Positions 16,601-25,593 of a stretch of DNA of 64,000 bases are shown one piece after another (position 1 is the first letter of the stretch; each line of letters begins with the position of its first letter). A program made the translations under genes and the position numbers. A model generated the notes under the pieces. That model did not search any database, had not been told where the DNA came from, and worked only from the letters and a program-made list of their open reading frames with translations. This DNA is from Streptomyces hygroscopicus subsp. hygroscopicus (GTDB lineage: Bacteria; Actinomycetota; Actinomycetes; Streptomycetales; Streptomycetaceae), in contig NZ_BSSM01000010.1 of the NCBI RefSeq assembly GCF_030269125.1, positions 248,001 to 312,000 of the forward strand, written 5' to 3'.

Positions 16601-17058
16601 TCCCAGCCACGTCCCGTCGCGCATGACGACCCTGCCGCGCAGTTCCCGCTCGCCGCGCCAAGCGCGCACACTCCTCGGCACCACGCGCACGTACAGGAAG
16701 GAACCCTCCTCCGCACGCGGGTCCCACCCGAACTTGGCGGCGAACGCCTCCGCCGCGCCCTCGGGCACCTCCTCGTCCAAGAAGCACTCCGCCGCACCCC
16801 GGAGAAGCACCACATCGAAGGTGTCCGGCAGCGCCAGGCGCACGCGCGGCTCCGCGCGGACGTTCCGCGCGGTCGCGGACGTGGCACCGGTGCACATCCG
16901 CACCGCTCGCCCGTCCCACAGGAACCACAGCGGCGCCTGTGCGGCCCGTGATCGGGATGTGCCGTCGACACCCACACATCCCGCTCGGCGGCGAGCCGTT
17001 CCAGGGTGTCGCGCCTACGCTCCGCCGCCCGGCGGGGAGCAACCCCCGTGTCCTGCAT
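16601..17058 (-). pseudogene. Frameshifted PPOX-fold (pyridoxamine 5'-phosphate oxidase-like) gene
   Basis: The N-terminal 40 residues (MQDTGVAP to STAHPDHGPH) are in one frame from the ATG at 17058. The natural continuation APLWFLWDGRAVRMCTG is in another frame from base 16936 downwards. One base is missing around 16936-16941. The shifted frame keeps a good PPOX-type flavin-binding barrel (SATARNVRAEPRVRLALP, FLYVRVVPRSVRAW) down to about 16604. It then has no stop and reads into the facing gene, so the end is eroded too. It is either a true pseudogene or the site of a sequence error plus an altered stop. Confidence 0.75.
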
Positions 17059-17308
17059 GGGGAGACCTTGACCGGCGGACTCACGGCGCGCATGGGGCGA
17101 CGGACCTGCTCCCGGCGACCGGTGGACCCCTCAGCCCCGCGAGCCGGGACGGCCGACCGGGGTGCTCGGCGCCGAAGGGAGCGGCCGGGGCCGGGGAAAA
17201 AGACCGCACCCGGACCCCCGAGGACGCCGGAGCGTCCCGCGGGCCGGGTGCGGGCAGGTGGACCAGGCGATGAGAGGAATCGCAGGTCGAGGTGGCGCGA
17301 CCCAGAGG

Positions 17309-17704
17309 TCAGGCCTTCTTGGTCTCCCAGAAGATCTTGTCGATCTGGGCGATGTAGTCGAGCGCCTTCTGGCCCGTCGCCGGGTCGGTGGACGCCTTGG
17401 CGGCCGAGAGGGCCTTCAGGGTGTCGTTGACCAGCTGGTGCAGCTCGGGGTACTTCTCGAAGTGCGGGGCCTTGAAGTAGTCGCTCCAGAGGACGGAGAC
17501 GTGGTGCTTCGCGAGCTCCGCGCGCTGCTCCTTGATGATGGTGGCGCGGGCCTGGAAGTGGGGGTCGTCGTTGCCGGCCATCTTCTCCTGGACGGCCTTC
17601 ACCGACTCCGCCTCGATGCGGGCCTGGGCCGGGTCGTACACGCCGCAGGGCAGGTCGCAGTGGGCGCTGACCTTGACCTTGGGGGCAAACAGGCGGGAAA
17701 GCAT
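17309..17704 (-). CDS. sodN: Nickel superoxide dismutase precursor
   Basis: This 131-residue protein has a 14-residue leader (MLSRLFAPKVKVSA) before the nickel hook HCDLPCGVY (His15, Cys16, Cys20). After the leader is cut off, His1, Cys2 and Cys6 bind nickel. The rest is the four-helix bundle that forms a hexamer. It disproportionates superoxide in the cytosol. The divergent neighbour encodes the SodX maturation protease. An AGGAAGGA ribosome site precedes the ATG; in S. coelicolor this region of sodN mRNA is the target of the small RNA s-SodF when nickel is scarce. Identity is certain. Confidence 0.98.
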   Translation of the reverse strand: MLSRLFAPKVKVSAHCDLPCGVYDPAQARIEAESVKAVQEKMAGNDDPHFQARATIIKEQRAELAKHHVSVLWSDYFKAPHFEKYPELHQLVNDTLKALSAAKASTDPATGQKALDYIAQIDKIFWETKKA

Positions 17705-17849
17705 GGAGCATTCCTTCCTCGTGATCGTCTTCTCAGGTGCGACATTACTCCCTGAGGGACCTGTTTTCCCGAGTGCCCCCTAGGGCTTAGGACAAAAGTC
17801 CGGGGTCAGACTGGGACTGGTGGAGGAACGGACCGGGGAGGTGCCGGGA

Positions 17850-18284
17850 ATGCCGGAGCTGTCGCAGGAGAGCGAGCGGGGGAGGTCGCCCGCGCCGTTC
17901 GGGCTGGCCGAGGTGACGGGGCCGTCCATGGTGCCCACGCTCCGGCACGGCGACCAGCTGCTGGTGCGGTACGGGGGCGTCGTCAGGCCCGGTGACATCG
18001 TCGTGCTGCGGCACCCCTTCCAGCAGGACCTGCTGGTCGTCAAGCGGGCCGTGGAGCGGCGCGAGGGCGGCTGGTGGGTGCTCGGGGACAATCCGTACGC
18101 CGGTGGGGACAGTACCGACTACGGGGTCGTGCCCGAGGAGCTGATCCTCGGGCGGGCCTGGCTGAGGTTCAGGCCGTTCGAGGCCGGTCAGCGCTCGCCG
18201 CTGGCCGTGCTGCGCTGGGCGGTCTGCGCCGCGCGGCCGCTGCTCGGCGACCGGTCGGCCTCCAGGCGCTTGCGGGCCCGGTAG
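17850..18284 (+). CDS. sodX: Nickel superoxide dismutase maturation protease SodX
   Basis: This is a 144-residue S24/S26-type peptidase with the signal-peptidase-like catalytic Ser26 in GPSMVPTL and Lys65 in LLVVKRAV, plus the family block GDNPYAGGDSTDYG. It has no obvious membrane anchor. It removes the SodN leader to expose the nickel hook. It diverges from sodN across 145 bp. I use the ATG at 17850, which follows a GGGGAGG site; a GTG at 17820 is the alternative. The last 97 bp overlap the convergent CGNR zinc-finger gene. Confidence 0.94.
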   Translation: MPELSQESERGRSPAPFGLAEVTGPSMVPTLRHGDQLLVRYGGVVRPGDIVVLRHPFQQDLLVVKRAVERREGGWWVLGDNPYAGGDSTDYGVVPEELILGRAWLRFRPFEAGQRSPLAVLRWAVCAARPLLGDRSASRRLRAR

Positions 18285-18817
18285 GCGGCCACGTTGGCCC
18301 GGGTGGCGCAGCGGTCGGAACAGTAGCGCCGGGAGCGGTTGGTCGAGGTGTCCAGGTAGGCGTTGCGGCACGGGGCCGCCTGGCACAGGCCGAGGCGGTC
18401 CACGCCGTACTCGGTGAGGTGGAAGGCGAGGCCCATCGCCGCGATCGCCGCGTAGCCCGCGGTGGCGTTGGAGGGGTGGTCGGCCAGGTGCATGTGCCAC
18501 AGCGGGCGGTCGTCCTCGTCCCGGTGGTCGTGGCCGGAGATCTGGGGGCTGACCGGGAACTCCAGCAGGAGTGAGTTCAGCAGGTCCACGGCCAGCGTCT
18601 CGTCGCCCCCGTCGGCCGCCTCGAAGACCGCGCGCAGCCGTCCCCGCACCGAGCGGAAACGGGTGACGTCCGCGTCGGTGGCGCGGCGTGCCGCGGACGC
18701 GTTGTCGCCGAAGAGGTCGCGGACGGCCTCGACCGAGGTCAGACAGTCCTTGCCCCGGGTCGGTTCCTCGGTGTTGACGAGTCGCACGGCGTAATCCGAG
18801 TAATAGGCCAGTTCCAC
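18188..18817 (-). CDS. ABATE / CGNR zinc finger protein
   Basis: This 209-residue protein has an N-terminal ABATE-like domain (VRLVNTEEP at about residues 11-19, then YDAV-type helical region) and a C-terminal CGNR-type zinc finger at about residues 145-185, with C-x4-C (CQAAPC) and C-x3-C (CSDRC) pairs. These are putative stress-linked transcriptional regulators. The C-terminal tail of about 30 residues lies inside the 3' end of sodX on the other strand, so the two transcripts must overlap. Confidence 0.87.
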   Translation of the reverse strand: MELAYYSDYAVRLVNTEEPTRGKDCLTSVEAVRDLFGDNASAARRATDADVTRFRSVRGRLRAVFEAADGGDETLAVDLLNSLLLEFPVSPQISGHDHRDEDDRPLWHMHLADHPSNATAGYAAIAAMGLAFHLTEYGVDRLGLCQAAPCRNAYLDTSTNRSRRYCSDRCATRANVAAYRARKRLEADRSPSSGRAAQTAQRSTASGER

Positions 18818-18917
18818 TTGTAGTCCTTACGGAGGCGCTCTATCGTCGTACGAGCGGTCGGGTAACAGCCGATCGCGCTTCCAGGGTATTACGCGACCGC
18901 GGGGAAAGGCGGGTTCC

Positions 18918-19676
18918 ATGACGACGGGTACCGGAACCGACTGGGCGGCCTGGCAGAACAGCTGGGACCGGCAGCAGGAGTGGTACATGCCGGACCGGGA
19001 GGACCGCTTCCGGATCATGCTCGACATGGTCGAGGCCCTCGTCGGTACGGCCCCACGCGTGCTCGACCTCGCCTGCGGCACCGGCAGCATCACCGCCCGG
19101 CTGCTGGCACGGTTCCCCGAGGCCACGAGCACCGGCGTCGACCTCGACCCGGCCCTGCTCGCCATCGCGCGCGGCACCTTCGAGGGCGACGACCGGGTCT
19201 CCTTCGTGAGCGCCGACCTCAAGGACCCCGACTGGGCGGCGCGGCTGCCGTACGACTCGTACGACGCCGTACTGACCGCGACGGCCCTGCACTGGCTGCA
19301 CAGCGAACCCCTCGCGGCCCTCTATGGCCGGCTCGCGGAACTCGTCCGCACCGGCGGTGTGTTCATGAACGCGGACCACATGATCGACGAGAGCACGCCC
19401 CGGATCAACGCGGCCGAGCGAGCCCAGCGCCACGCCCGTATGGATCAGGCCAAGCGGGACGGCGCCCTCGACTGGGCCGAGTGGTGGCAGCTCGCCGCGA
19501 AGGACCCGGTGCTCGCCGAGCCGACCGCCCGCCGCTACGAGATCTACGGCGAGCACGCCGACGGCGACATGCCCTCCGCGGCCTGGCACGCCCGGGTCCT
19601 GCGGGAGAAGGGCTTCGCCGAGGCCAGGGCCGTGTGGTGTTCCCCGTCGGACAGTCTGGTCCTCGCGCTCAAGTAG
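18918..19676 (+). CDS. Class I SAM-dependent methyltransferase
   Basis: This 252-residue cytosolic protein has motif I RVLDLACGTGSITARL at about residues 47-62, an acidic end of strand 2 (TGVDLDPA) and the post-motif YDAVLTATALHWL. The substrate is not evident; the fold is like trans-aconitate or ubiquinone-type methyltransferases. It stands alone between the CGNR gene (divergent) and the ABC transporter (convergent), and ends in a very strong terminator. Confidence 0.87.
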   Translation: MTTGTGTDWAAWQNSWDRQQEWYMPDREDRFRIMLDMVEALVGTAPRVLDLACGTGSITARLLARFPEATSTGVDLDPALLAIARGTFEGDDRVSFVSADLKDPDWAARLPYDSYDAVLTATALHWLHSEPLAALYGRLAELVRTGGVFMNADHMIDESTPRINAAERAQRHARMDQAKRDGALDWAEWWQLAAKDPVLAEPTARRYEIYGEHADGDMPSAAWHARVLREKGFAEARAVWCSPSDSLVLALK

Positions 19677-19683
19677 GCCGGGG

Positions 19684-19723
19684 CACGGGAAAGGGGCGGT
19701 GCGCGCACCGCCCCTTTCCCGTG
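19684..19723. terminator. Perfect 20-bp stem bidirectional terminator
   Basis: Bases 19684-19703 are the exact reverse complement of 19704-19723, a 40-bp perfect palindrome between the convergent methyltransferase gene and ABC-transporter operon. Confidence 0.85.
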
Positions 19724-19730
19724 TGTCCGG

Positions 19731-20534
19731 TTACAGCACCTTCGAGAGGAACGACTGCGTCCGCTCGTGCTGCGGATTCGTCAGCACCTCCCGCGGATGG
19801 CCGGATTCGACCACGACACCGCCGTCCATGAACACCAGGCTGTCGCCCACCTCCCGGGCGAAACCCATCTCATGGGTGACGACGACCATCGTCATGCCGG
19901 ACTCGGCGAGGTCGCGCATGACGTCCAGGACGTCGCCGACCAGCTCCGGGTCCAGCGCCGAGGTCGGCTCGTCGAACAGCATCAGCTTGGGGTCCATGGC
20001 GAGCGCACGCGCGATGGCCACCCGCTGCTGCTGACCGCCGGACAGCTGCGAGGGGTAGTTGCCGGCCTTGTCGGCCAGGCCCACCCGTTCCAGGAGCTGC
20101 ATGGCGCGCTCCCGCGCCGCGGCCTTGGCCACGCCCTTGACCTGGACCGGCGCCTCCATGACGTTCTCCAGCGCCGTCATGTGCGGGAACAGGTTGAAGC
20201 GCTGGAAGACCATGCCGATGTCCCGGCGCTTCATGGCGACTTCGCTGTCCTTGAGCTCGTACAGCTTGCCGCCCTTCTGGCGGTAGCCGACCAGCTCGCC
20301 GTCGACGTACAGCCGTCCGGCGTTGATCTTCTCCAGGTGGTTGATGCACCGCAGGAAGGTGGACTTGCCGGAGCCCGAGGGCCCGATGAGGCAGAACACC
20401 TCGCCCGGCCGCACCTCCAGGTCGATGCCCTTGAGCACCTCCACATGCCCGAACGACTTGTGGACGCCCTCCGCCTTGACCATCGGGGCGGTGCCCGCCG
20501 CCGCGGAGTCCTGCTTGTTCAGCTTGTCGCTCAT
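19731..20534 (-). CDS. Polar amino acid ABC transporter, ATP-binding subunit
   Basis: This 267-residue ATPase has a Walker A GPSGSGKST, Q-loop, signature QLSGGQQQRVAIARAL, Walker B LMLFDEPTSALDPE and H-loop VVTHEMG. It is of the GlnQ/HisP type (PAAT family) and energises uptake of polar amino acids. It is the last gene of a three-gene operon; its ATG overlaps the end of the permease gene by 4 bp (ATGA-type), indicating translational coupling. Confidence 0.95.
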   Translation of the reverse strand: MSDKLNKQDSAAAGTAPMVKAEGVHKSFGHVEVLKGIDLEVRPGEVFCLIGPSGSGKSTFLRCINHLEKINAGRLYVDGELVGYRQKGGKLYELKDSEVAMKRRDIGMVFQRFNLFPHMTALENVMEAPVQVKGVAKAAARERAMQLLERVGLADKAGNYPSQLSGGQQQRVAIARALAMDPKLMLFDEPTSALDPELVGDVLDVMRDLAESGMTMVVVTHEMGFAREVGDSLVFMDGGVVVESGHPREVLTNPQHERTQSFLSKVL

Positions 20535-21463
20535 GCCATGACCTTCCTGCTGGAGAAGGTCGTCAGATGCGCCCTGACCTTCTGCCACGGGGTGGGCGGG
20601 AGGCTGCGACTGGAGCCGCGGGCGTAGTACCGCTCGATGTAGTACTGGCCCACGCTGAGCACCGAGGTCATGATCAGGTACCAGGCAGCGGCCAGGAAGT
20701 ACATCTCCACCGGCGCACCGGAGTTCTGGCCGATGTCCTGGGCGTAGCGGAACAGCTCGGGATACTGGACGGCCGCCACGAGCGAGGTCGTCTTCAGCAT
20801 GTTGATGACCTCGTTGCCGGTCGGCGGCACGATCACCCGCATCGCCTGCGGGATGACGACCCGGCGCAGCGTCCTGCTGTGGCTCATGCCCAGCGCGTGG
20901 GCCGCCTCGGTCTGGCCCTCGTCCACCGCGAGCAGGCCCGCGCGGCAGATCTCGGCCATGTACGCCGCCTCGTTCAGACCCAGGCCGAGCAGCGCCGTCA
21001 GCAGCGGCGTCATGAAGTTCGACCAGTAGTCCTTGTAGAAGGGCATCAGGTTGATGTACTCGAAGACCAGGCCCAGGTTGAACCACAGGAACAGCTGGAC
21101 CAGGACCGGGGTGCCGCGGAAGAACCAGATGTAGAACCACGCGATGGACGAGGTCACCGGGTTCTTCGACAGCCGCATGACGGCCAGGACGACGCCGCCG
21201 ACGATGCCGATCAGCATCGACAGGACCGTCAGCAGAAGCGTTTTGCTTACACCGGTCAGGATCCGGTGGTCGAAGAAGTAGTCCGGCACCGCGTGCCAGT
21301 TGATCTTGCCCTGGCTGAACGCGTAGATGATCGCGACGAGGATCGCGATGGCGACGACGGCGGACACGTAGCGCCCGTAGTGCCGCACCGGGATGGCCCT
21401 GAGGGTTTCCGGGCCGGCCGGGGGAGTGCCCTGTTCCCCGGCCGTCTTCTCTATGTCAGTCAC
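20531..21463 (-). CDS. Polar amino acid ABC transporter permease
   Basis: This 310-residue integral membrane protein has an N-terminal extra helix and then a HisM/GlnP-type permease domain with about five TM segments. The EAA loop appears as EAAHALGMSHSRTLRRVVIPQA. It forms the membrane channel and probably homodimerises. It is the middle gene of the operon, 42 bp after the binding-protein gene and overlapping the ATPase gene by 4 bp. Confidence 0.94.
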   Translation of the reverse strand: MTDIEKTAGEQGTPPAGPETLRAIPVRHYGRYVSAVVAIAILVAIIYAFSQGKINWHAVPDYFFDHRILTGVSKTLLLTVLSMLIGIVGGVVLAVMRLSKNPVTSSIAWFYIWFFRGTPVLVQLFLWFNLGLVFEYINLMPFYKDYWSNFMTPLLTALLGLGLNEAAYMAEICRAGLLAVDEGQTEAAHALGMSHSRTLRRVVIPQAMRVIVPPTGNEVINMLKTTSLVAAVQYPELFRYAQDIGQNSGAPVEMYFLAAAWYLIMTSVLSVGQYYIERYYARGSSRSLPPTPWQKVRAHLTTFSSRKVMA

Positions 21464-21505
21464 GGATGTGCTGCCTCTCGGTGGCCGCTGGCGTTGCGCC
21501 GCGGG

Positions 21506-22465
21506 TCACTTGCCGCCGTTGATCACGGATTCCTTGACGGCGCCGTCCTGGGCGCCCCACTTCTCGAGGATCTTCTGGTACTCGCCGCTCTTGATGATCG
21601 CGTTCATCGCGGCCTGGAGCGCGTCGCGCAGCTGGGTGGCCTCCTTGGAGACCGCGATGCCGTACGGCGCCGCCGAGACCTGGTCGCCGACGATCTGGAA
21701 GTCCTTGCCGCCGCCCGAGGTCTTCGCCGCGTACGCCGCCACCGGGAAGTCGGAGGAGGCCGCGTCCACGCCGCCCGAGCGCAGCCGGGTCTGGGACTGC
21801 TGGTCGTCGTCGAAGGGCTCGATGGACAGCTTCTTGCCGGCCGGACACTTCTTGGCCTCGGACTTGGCCAGGTCCTCCGAGACGGTGCTGCGCTCGACGG
21901 CGATCTTCTTGCCGCACAGGTCGGGCCAGCCGGTGATGCCCTGGGTGTCGCCCTTGCGCGTGTAGATCGAGACACCGGCGGTCAGGTAGTCGACGAAGTC
22001 GACGCCCTCGCCGACCTTCTTGCCGGTGTCCGGGTCGACACCCTGCTGGCGGTTCTTGCTGTCGGTCATCGCCGACATCGCGATGTCGTAGCGGCCCGAG
22101 CGCAGGCCGGTGAGCAGGGAGTCGAAGGTGCCGTTCCGGAACTCGAACGTCACGCCGAGCTGCTTGCCCAGCGCCGCCGCCAGGTCCGGGTCCAGGCCGA
22201 CGGCCTTGCCGCTGGAGTCCTTGAACTCCACCGGGGCGTACGCGATGTCCGAACCGACAAGGATCTTGCCCTTGCCGCGGATGGCCTGCGGGAGCTTGCT
22301 CGCGAGCGGGGCGCCGGCAGAGGCGCCGCCGCCCGCCTCGTTGTTCTTGTCCTTCGTCTGGTCACCGCAGCCGGTGAGCAGCAGGGCGCCCGCGACCGCG
22401 ATCGCACCGACCGCAGCCAGCCGGGGGTGCGTGGCGGTCGAACGACGGGTGGAGCTTGCGGTCAT
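21506..22465 (-). CDS. Amino acid ABC transporter substrate-binding lipoprotein
   Basis: This 319-residue protein begins with a lipoprotein signal peptide ending LLLTGC (lipidated Cys at about residue 33) and a linker rich in Gly and Ala. A solute-binding family 3 domain follows, including DIAYAPVEFKD, GLDPDLAAALG and GRYDIAMSAMTD. It captures the amino acid outside the membrane and delivers it to the permease. It is the first gene of the operon, and the ATG at 22463-22465 gives a standard signal peptide. Ligand specificity cannot be read from sequence. Confidence 0.94.
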   Translation of the reverse strand: MTASSTRRSTATHPRLAAVGAIAVAGALLLTGCGDQTKDKNNEAGGGASAGAPLASKLPQAIRGKGKILVGSDIAYAPVEFKDSSGKAVGLDPDLAAALGKQLGVTFEFRNGTFDSLLTGLRSGRYDIAMSAMTDSKNRQQGVDPDTGKKVGEGVDFVDYLTAGVSIYTRKGDTQGITGWPDLCGKKIAVERSTVSEDLAKSEAKKCPAGKKLSIEPFDDDQQSQTRLRSGGVDAASSDFPVAAYAAKTSGGGKDFQIVGDQVSAAPYGIAVSKEATQLRDALQAAMNAIIKSGEYQKILEKWGAQDGAVKESVINGGK

Positions 22466-23076
22466 GGTGGATTCCTCCGGCGTATGCGAAGAGTTTGCCG
22501 CTGGGTAGACGAGAACACACACCATTGGGTGGCGCGACCTCGCGGGTTTACGGCATCTTGCCATTCGGACTACGCCATTCAGGGGCGCGGATATGTCAAA
22601 ATCGGATAACGGGTGACCCCCGAACCCCACCAGGTCGGTACATCCTTGGTCTCTCGGCGCCCTACCGCGCCGGACCATCTGCGCGATTCCCGTCCCGCCG
22701 CCGGAAAATCTTCGGCACGTCTCGAAATGTGGACGGCCGGACGGGTGAGTGGTGTCATACGCCACTTCCTCCGCCCGGAGCCCCGTCGAGTCCCTCCGGA
22801 CCTCCCGCCGCCGGTGGCGCGTCCGTCAGTGGCGTGTCACCTCTGTGTGGCTTTCTGGTTCCGAGATGTGACCTTGCACCTATTGGACTCGTCGTGGGCG
22901 CCGTCCGTCCGGTAAGAAGGTTCTTTACACCCCTCATCCGGGGCTCAGGGCGCGTGTGCGGCGCGCCCGTCGCGCATGACCCGTGCGTATCCGCAATCGG
23001 GCCCTGCGCGGTGCCCGCCCACCCCTCACCAGGAGTGGTCGACCCTCAAACCATGCATACCTAAGGGGTAGAACAA
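22466..23076. other. Divergent intergenic region upstream of the ABC operon and malic enzyme
   Basis: These 611 bp separate two divergent transcription units. The region is less GC-rich near 22560-22620 and contains a TTGACA hexamer on the minus strand at 22594-22599 as a possible -35 element for the transporter operon. I see no gene or structured RNA that I can support. Confidence 0.45.
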
Positions 23077-24300
23077 GTGGCAGCGGAGATCGTCAATCCT
23101 CGCAGCGACGTCGGTACGGACCAGGACGGCGGGGCCGAGCCCCTCGACTCCTTCGATCCGGCGTTCGCTCTGCACCGTGGCGGCAAGATGGCTGTGCAGG
23201 CCACCGTGCCGATCCGCGACAAGGACGACCTTTCCCTCGCGTACACGCCCGGCGTCGCTCGCGTGTGCACCGCGATCGCGGAACAGCCGGAGCTGGTCAA
23301 CGACTACACGTGGAAGTCCTCCGTCGTGGCCGTCGTCACCGACGGCACGGCGGTGCTCGGCCTCGGGGACATCGGTCCCCAGGCCTCCCTCCCCGTGATG
23401 GAGGGCAAGGCGATCCTGTTCAAGCAGTTCGGTGGTGTCGACGCGGTCCCGATCGCGCTCGACTGCACCGGTGTGGACGAGATCGTGGAGACCGTCGTCC
23501 GGCTCGCTCCCTCCTTCGGCGGAGTCAACCTCGAGGACATCTCGGCGCCCCGGTGCTTCGAGATCGAGCGCCGCCTCCAGGAGCGTCTCGACATCCCGGT
23601 CTTCCACGACGACCAGCACGGCACGGCCGTGGTGACGCTCGCGGCGCTGCGGAACGCGGCGCGGCTCAGCGGCCGGGAGATCGGTCAGCTGCGCGCCGTG
23701 ATCTCGGGCGCCGGCGCGGCCGGTGTCGCCATCTCCAAGATGCTGATCCAGGCCGGCATCGGCGATGTGGCGGTCGCGGACCGCAAGGGCGTCGTCTCCG
23801 CCGACCGCGAGGACCTGACCCCGGTCAAGCGCGAGGTGGCCGGTTTCACCAACAAGGCCGGGATCAGCGGCACCCTGGAGGACGCGCTCAAGGGCGCGGA
23901 CGTCTTCATCGGCGTCTCCGGCGGTACGGTCGCCGAGGAGGCCGTGGCTTCCATGGCCGAGGGCGCCTTCGTCTTCGCGATGGCCAACCCGAACCCCGAG
24001 GTGCACCCCGAGGTCGCGCACAAGTACGCGGCGGTCGTCGCCACCGGGCGCTCCGACTTCCCGAACCAGATCAACAACGTGCTGGCCTTCCCCGGGATCT
24101 TCGCGGGCGCGCTCCAGGTGCGGGCCTCGCGGATCACGGAGGGGATGAAGATCGCGGCGGCGGAGGCGCTGGCCGCGGTCGTCGGGGACGATCTCGCGGC
24201 GGACTACGTGATCCCTTCGCCGTTCGACGAGCGCGTCGCTCCGGCGGTCACCGCGGCGGTGGCCGCGGCCGCCCGCGCGGAGGGCGTTGCCCGTCGCTGA
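23077..24300 (+). CDS. NADP-dependent malic enzyme
   Basis: This 407-residue enzyme oxidatively decarboxylates malate to pyruvate, supplying NADPH and pyruvate for biosynthesis, including lipid and polyketide precursors. The malic domain carries LAYTPGVARVC and PVFHDDQHGTAVV, the metal-binding Asp pair. The cofactor domain has GAGAAGVAISKML. It lacks the phosphotransacetylase domain of E. coli MaeB. By position it matches S. coelicolor SCO5261, reported as the NADP enzyme. Start is GTG at 23077, after AAGGGG. Confidence 0.95.
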   Translation: MAAEIVNPRSDVGTDQDGGAEPLDSFDPAFALHRGGKMAVQATVPIRDKDDLSLAYTPGVARVCTAIAEQPELVNDYTWKSSVVAVVTDGTAVLGLGDIGPQASLPVMEGKAILFKQFGGVDAVPIALDCTGVDEIVETVVRLAPSFGGVNLEDISAPRCFEIERRLQERLDIPVFHDDQHGTAVVTLAALRNAARLSGREIGQLRAVISGAGAAGVAISKMLIQAGIGDVAVADRKGVVSADREDLTPVKREVAGFTNKAGISGTLEDALKGADVFIGVSGGTVAEEAVASMAEGAFVFAMANPNPEVHPEVAHKYAAVVATGRSDFPNQINNVLAFPGIFAGALQVRASRITEGMKIAAAEALAAVVGDDLAADYVIPSPFDERVAPAVTAAVAAAARAEGVARR

Positions 24301-24310
24301 CGTCGGCGAG

Positions 24311-24339
24311 ACGGCCCCGCCCCGTTCGGGCGGGGCCGT
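24311..24339 (+). terminator. Hairpin terminator after malic enzyme
   Basis: A perfect 12-bp stem (24311-24322 with 24328-24339) and a 5-nt loop lie 10 bp after the stop codon. Confidence 0.8.
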
Positions 24340-24497
24340 TCTGCTTCCCGCCCGCGCACCGCAGACCCGGGTGACGGGGGCGCCCCCCCCCGGGGTCTCG
24401 CGGCGGGCTGCGCCGCCCGGGTGTCCCTGGGTAAGAGGGCATGTGTCACAGGGCGGCCAGGTTCCGTCGGGGCGCCGGCGCACCTATCGTCGGCAGC

Positions 24498-25463
24498 ATG
24501 TTCGCTGTCTACGCCGCCCGAATCGACCGCGACCAGCCGCTCACCGGCCTTGAGTTGGGGGAGCGTCCGGCTCCCGAGGCCCGTCCCGGCTGGAGCACCA
24601 TCGATGTGCGCGCCGCCTCCCTCAACCACCATGACCTCTGGTCCCTGCGGGGCGTCGGCCTCCCGGAGGACCGCCTGCCGATGATCCTCGGCTGTGACGC
24701 CGCCGGGGTCGACGCGGACGGCAACGAGGTCGTCCTGCACTCCGTCATCGGCCAGACCGGTCACGGCGTCGGCCCGAAGGAGCCGCGGTCCATCCTGACC
24801 GAGCGCTATCAGGGCACCTTCGCCGAGCAGGTCGCCGTGCCGACCTTCAATGTGCTGCCCAAGCCGAAGGAGCTGTCCTTCGCCGAGGCCGCCTGTCTGC
24901 CGACCGCGTGGCTGACGGCGTACCGGATGCTGTTCACCAACGCCGGGGTACGCCCCGGGGACTCGGTCCTCGTGCAGGGCGCGGGCGGCGGGGTCGCCAC
25001 GGCCGCGATCGTGCTCGGCAAGGCGGCGGGGCTGAAGGTGTTCGCCACCAGCCGCGACGAGGCGAAGCGGAAGCGGGCGCTGGAGCTCGGGGCGGTGGAG
25101 GCCGTGGAGAGCGGGGCGCGGCTGCCGCAGCGGGTGGACGCGGTGATCGAGACGGTGGGCGCGGCGACGTGGTCCCACTCGGTGAAGTCGCTGCGGCCCG
25201 GCGGGACGATCGTCATCTCCGGCGCGACCAGCGGGGACCGGCCCGCGCACGCCGAGCTGACACGGATCTTCTTCCTGGAGCTGAAGGTGGTCGGCTCCAC
25301 CATGGGCACCAAGGACGAGCTGGAGGACCTGCTCTCCTTCTGCGCCACGACCGGGGTACGGCCCGTCATCGACGAGGTGCTGCCGATGGACCGGGCGCGG
25401 GAGGGCTTCGAACGGATGGAGTCCGGCGAGCAGTTCGGGAAGATCGTGCTGACGACGTCCTGA
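24498..25463 (+). CDS. Medium-chain dehydrogenase/quinone oxidoreductase family protein
   Basis: This 321-residue MDR protein has a GroES-like N-terminal domain (LNHHDLWSLRGVG, ILGCDAAGV) and a Rossmann domain with VLVQGAGGGVATAAIVLG. The cysteine and histidine ligands of catalytic zinc are not obvious, so a quinone-oxidoreductase-like NADPH enzyme is more likely than an alcohol dehydrogenase. The ATG at 24498 (MFAVYAARI) is the natural family start. It is probably transcribed alone, between two hairpin terminators. Confidence 0.88.
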   Translation: MFAVYAARIDRDQPLTGLELGERPAPEARPGWSTIDVRAASLNHHDLWSLRGVGLPEDRLPMILGCDAAGVDADGNEVVLHSVIGQTGHGVGPKEPRSILTERYQGTFAEQVAVPTFNVLPKPKELSFAEAACLPTAWLTAYRMLFTNAGVRPGDSVLVQGAGGGVATAAIVLGKAAGLKVFATSRDEAKRKRALELGAVEAVESGARLPQRVDAVIETVGAATWSHSVKSLRPGGTIVISGATSGDRPAHAELTRIFFLELKVVGSTMGTKDELEDLLSFCATTGVRPVIDEVLPMDRAREGFERMESGEQFGKIVLTTS

Positions 25464-25483
25464 GTTCCCCGGGGGGAGCCGGG

Positions 25484-25509
25484 GGCGGGTCCGGGGTTCC
25501 GGACCCGCC
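25484..25509. terminator. Hairpin terminator between oxidoreductase and PadR operon
   Basis: A perfect 11-bp stem (25484-25494 with 25499-25509) closed by a GGTT loop lies between convergent genes. Confidence 0.8.
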
Positions 25510-25593
25510 GGGGCGCGGTGAGCCCGTGCCACCGGACGCGGTCGGCCGGGTGCCGTCCCTTTGCGGCGCGGTGCCGGACAGCCGGCCCGGGAA

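Noticed and set aside
22570..22600. Sigma-70-type promoter for the amino acid transporter operon
   Set aside because: A TTGACA hexamer is present on the minus strand, but the nearest -10-like sequence is at a 21-bp spacing.
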